In this document: positions 21,199-21,810 of the stretch, piece after piece
Layout: each line of letters opens with the position of its first letter
How positions within the stretch are numbered: the stretch's first letter is position 1
Assembly (NCBI GenBank): GCA_027064845.1
Contig: JAMOPC010000035.1
Coordinates: forward strand, 1 to 21,810
Direction: 5' to 3'
Length of the DNA: 21,810 nucleotides
Origin: Desulfurococcales archaeon
Lineage (GTDB): Archaea > Thermoproteota > Thermoprotei_A > Sulfolobales > Desulfurococcaceae
The notes under the pieces: model-generated
Told to the model about the DNA's origin: nothing
What the model saw: the letters and a program-made list of their open reading frames with translations, nothing else
Databases searched by the model: none
Made by a program: the position numbers and the translations under genes

Positions 21199-21810
21199 TT
21201 AGAACTTTCCGCCGAAGCTGCTTTTACCTTTTTCTTTCTCTTTTTCTTCTTTCTTTAATGGGCTCGCGCTTATGATATCATCGATCTTTAGTATGGTTGT
21301 TGCTGCTTCAGTTGCACTCTTAATAACGTTTGTTTTGACTATGAGTGGTTCTACTACATTTATCTGTGTCATATCCTCTACTACTTTTCCATTTACTACA
21401 TCAATTCCTGCAAAGATCTTGCCCTCGCTGTGGAGCTGTCTTAGCTTCATCAAAGCTTCTAATGGGTCCATACCAGCTGTTTCTGCTAGGATCATTGGTA
21501 TTTCTTCTAGTGCGTCGGCAAACTTCTCAATCGCTAGTTGTTCTTTGCCACCGATTTTTGATGCATATTCTCTTAGTCTTAGTGCTAGTTCTACTTCTAC
21601 AGCTCCACCACCTGGTAGGATCTTGGGTACTCTCATGACATTTCTTAGTACGTTTAATGCATCTTTCAAGCTCCTCTCTACTTCATCTAGGATCATATCA
21701 TTTGCTCCACGTACAAGAATTGTTACGGCTTTGGGGTTCTTGCAGCCTTCTACGAACACCATTTTGTCATTACCGACTCTTCTTTCTTCTACTAGTTCTG
21801 CGTATCCTAG
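21199..21810 (-). CDS. Thermosome subunit, C-terminal part (5' end beyond window)
   Basis: Group II chaperonin subunit, an ATP-driven protein-folding cage. The frame is open to the last base, so the N-terminal two-thirds are outside the window; about 204 of the usual 540-550 residues remain. Seen: the apical/intermediate junction with KNPKAVTILVRGANDMILDEVERSLKDALNV, LPGGGAVEVELALRLREYA, FADALEEIPMILAETAGMDPLEALMKLR, and the equatorial end with VNGKVVEDM, VVEPLIVKTNVIKSATEAATTILKIDDII. The tail is Lys/Glu-rich and ends SSFGGKF, as usual. The frame has no disruption. It is separated by about 105 bases from rpoK. Confidence 0.96.
   Translation of the reverse strand, partial: LGYAELVEERRVGNDKMVFVEGCKNPKAVTILVRGANDMILDEVERSLKDALNVLRNVMRVPKILPGGGAVEVELALRLREYASKIGGKEQLAIEKFADALEEIPMILAETAGMDPLEALMKLRQLHSEGKIFAGIDVVNGKVVEDMTQINVVEPLIVKTNVIKSATEAATTILKIDDIISASPLKKEEKEKEKGKSSFGGKF

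Overview
The window looks like chromosomal DNA of a hyperthermophilic crenarchaeon, most likely in the order Desulfurococcales and close to Staphylothermus. The genus is an inference from AT-rich base use and gene content. The order-level call rests on an intact cdvA-cdvB-cdvC division cluster, a thermosome subunit, RNA polymerase subunit K, a RuvBL-type AAA+ ATPase, an archaeal type IA topoisomerase and Shine-Dalgarno sites of the GGAGGTGAT type. Gene density is high, with no transposons, CRISPR arrays, tRNA or rRNA genes, and no gene-free stretch over 300 bases.

Layout, left to right. 1-2427: a truncated PLP decarboxylase (MfnA-like) and a RuvBL ATPase, both on the minus strand. 2437-2677: a GC-rich island that looks like a C/D box guide RNA. 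2678-4159: two plus-strand genes of unknown role, a four-TM coiled-coil protein and a winged-helix protein. 4204-7002: minus-strand genes for a helical protein, an expanded Trm112-like zinc protein, a phosphoglucosamine/phosphomannomutase and an acidic unknown. 7132-10217: a plus-strand operon of four overlapping genes (unknown Rossmann-like protein, EndoIV-like TIM barrel, RNase HII, DRG/OBG-type GTPase with TGS domain). 10228-11463: a minus-strand PAC2 protein and an Hsp20-like protein. 11611-11683: a second GC-rich element with an exact kink-turn. 11731-14528: the ESCRT-type division genes cdvC, cdvB and cdvA on the minus strand. 14620-14686: a third GC-rich island with C and D boxes. 14767-15012: a two-TM mini-protein divergent from cdvA. 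15043-16362: enolase. 16395-17524: an operon of a membrane protein, a zinc-ribbon protein and signal peptidase I. 17504-21093: rpoK, an M50 site-2 protease and topoisomerase I on the minus strand, with a long rpoK/M50 overlap. 21199-21810: the C-terminal part of a thermosome subunit.

How the parts fit. CdvA (PRC barrel plus coiled coil, membrane recruiter), CdvB (ESCRT-III) and CdvC (Vps4-like ATPase) form the constriction machine of crenarchaeal cytokinesis. PAC2, Hsp20 and the thermosome point to protein quality control. RNase HII, the EndoIV-like protein, topoisomerase I and RuvBL are nucleic-acid maintenance functions. The least expected content is non-coding: three GC-rich islands, all read best on the minus strand, each bounded by C/D-type boxes. 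One has a 9-bp terminal stem, textbook kink-turn spacing and a guide that, from memory, can pair with the 23S rRNA peptidyl-transferase loop.
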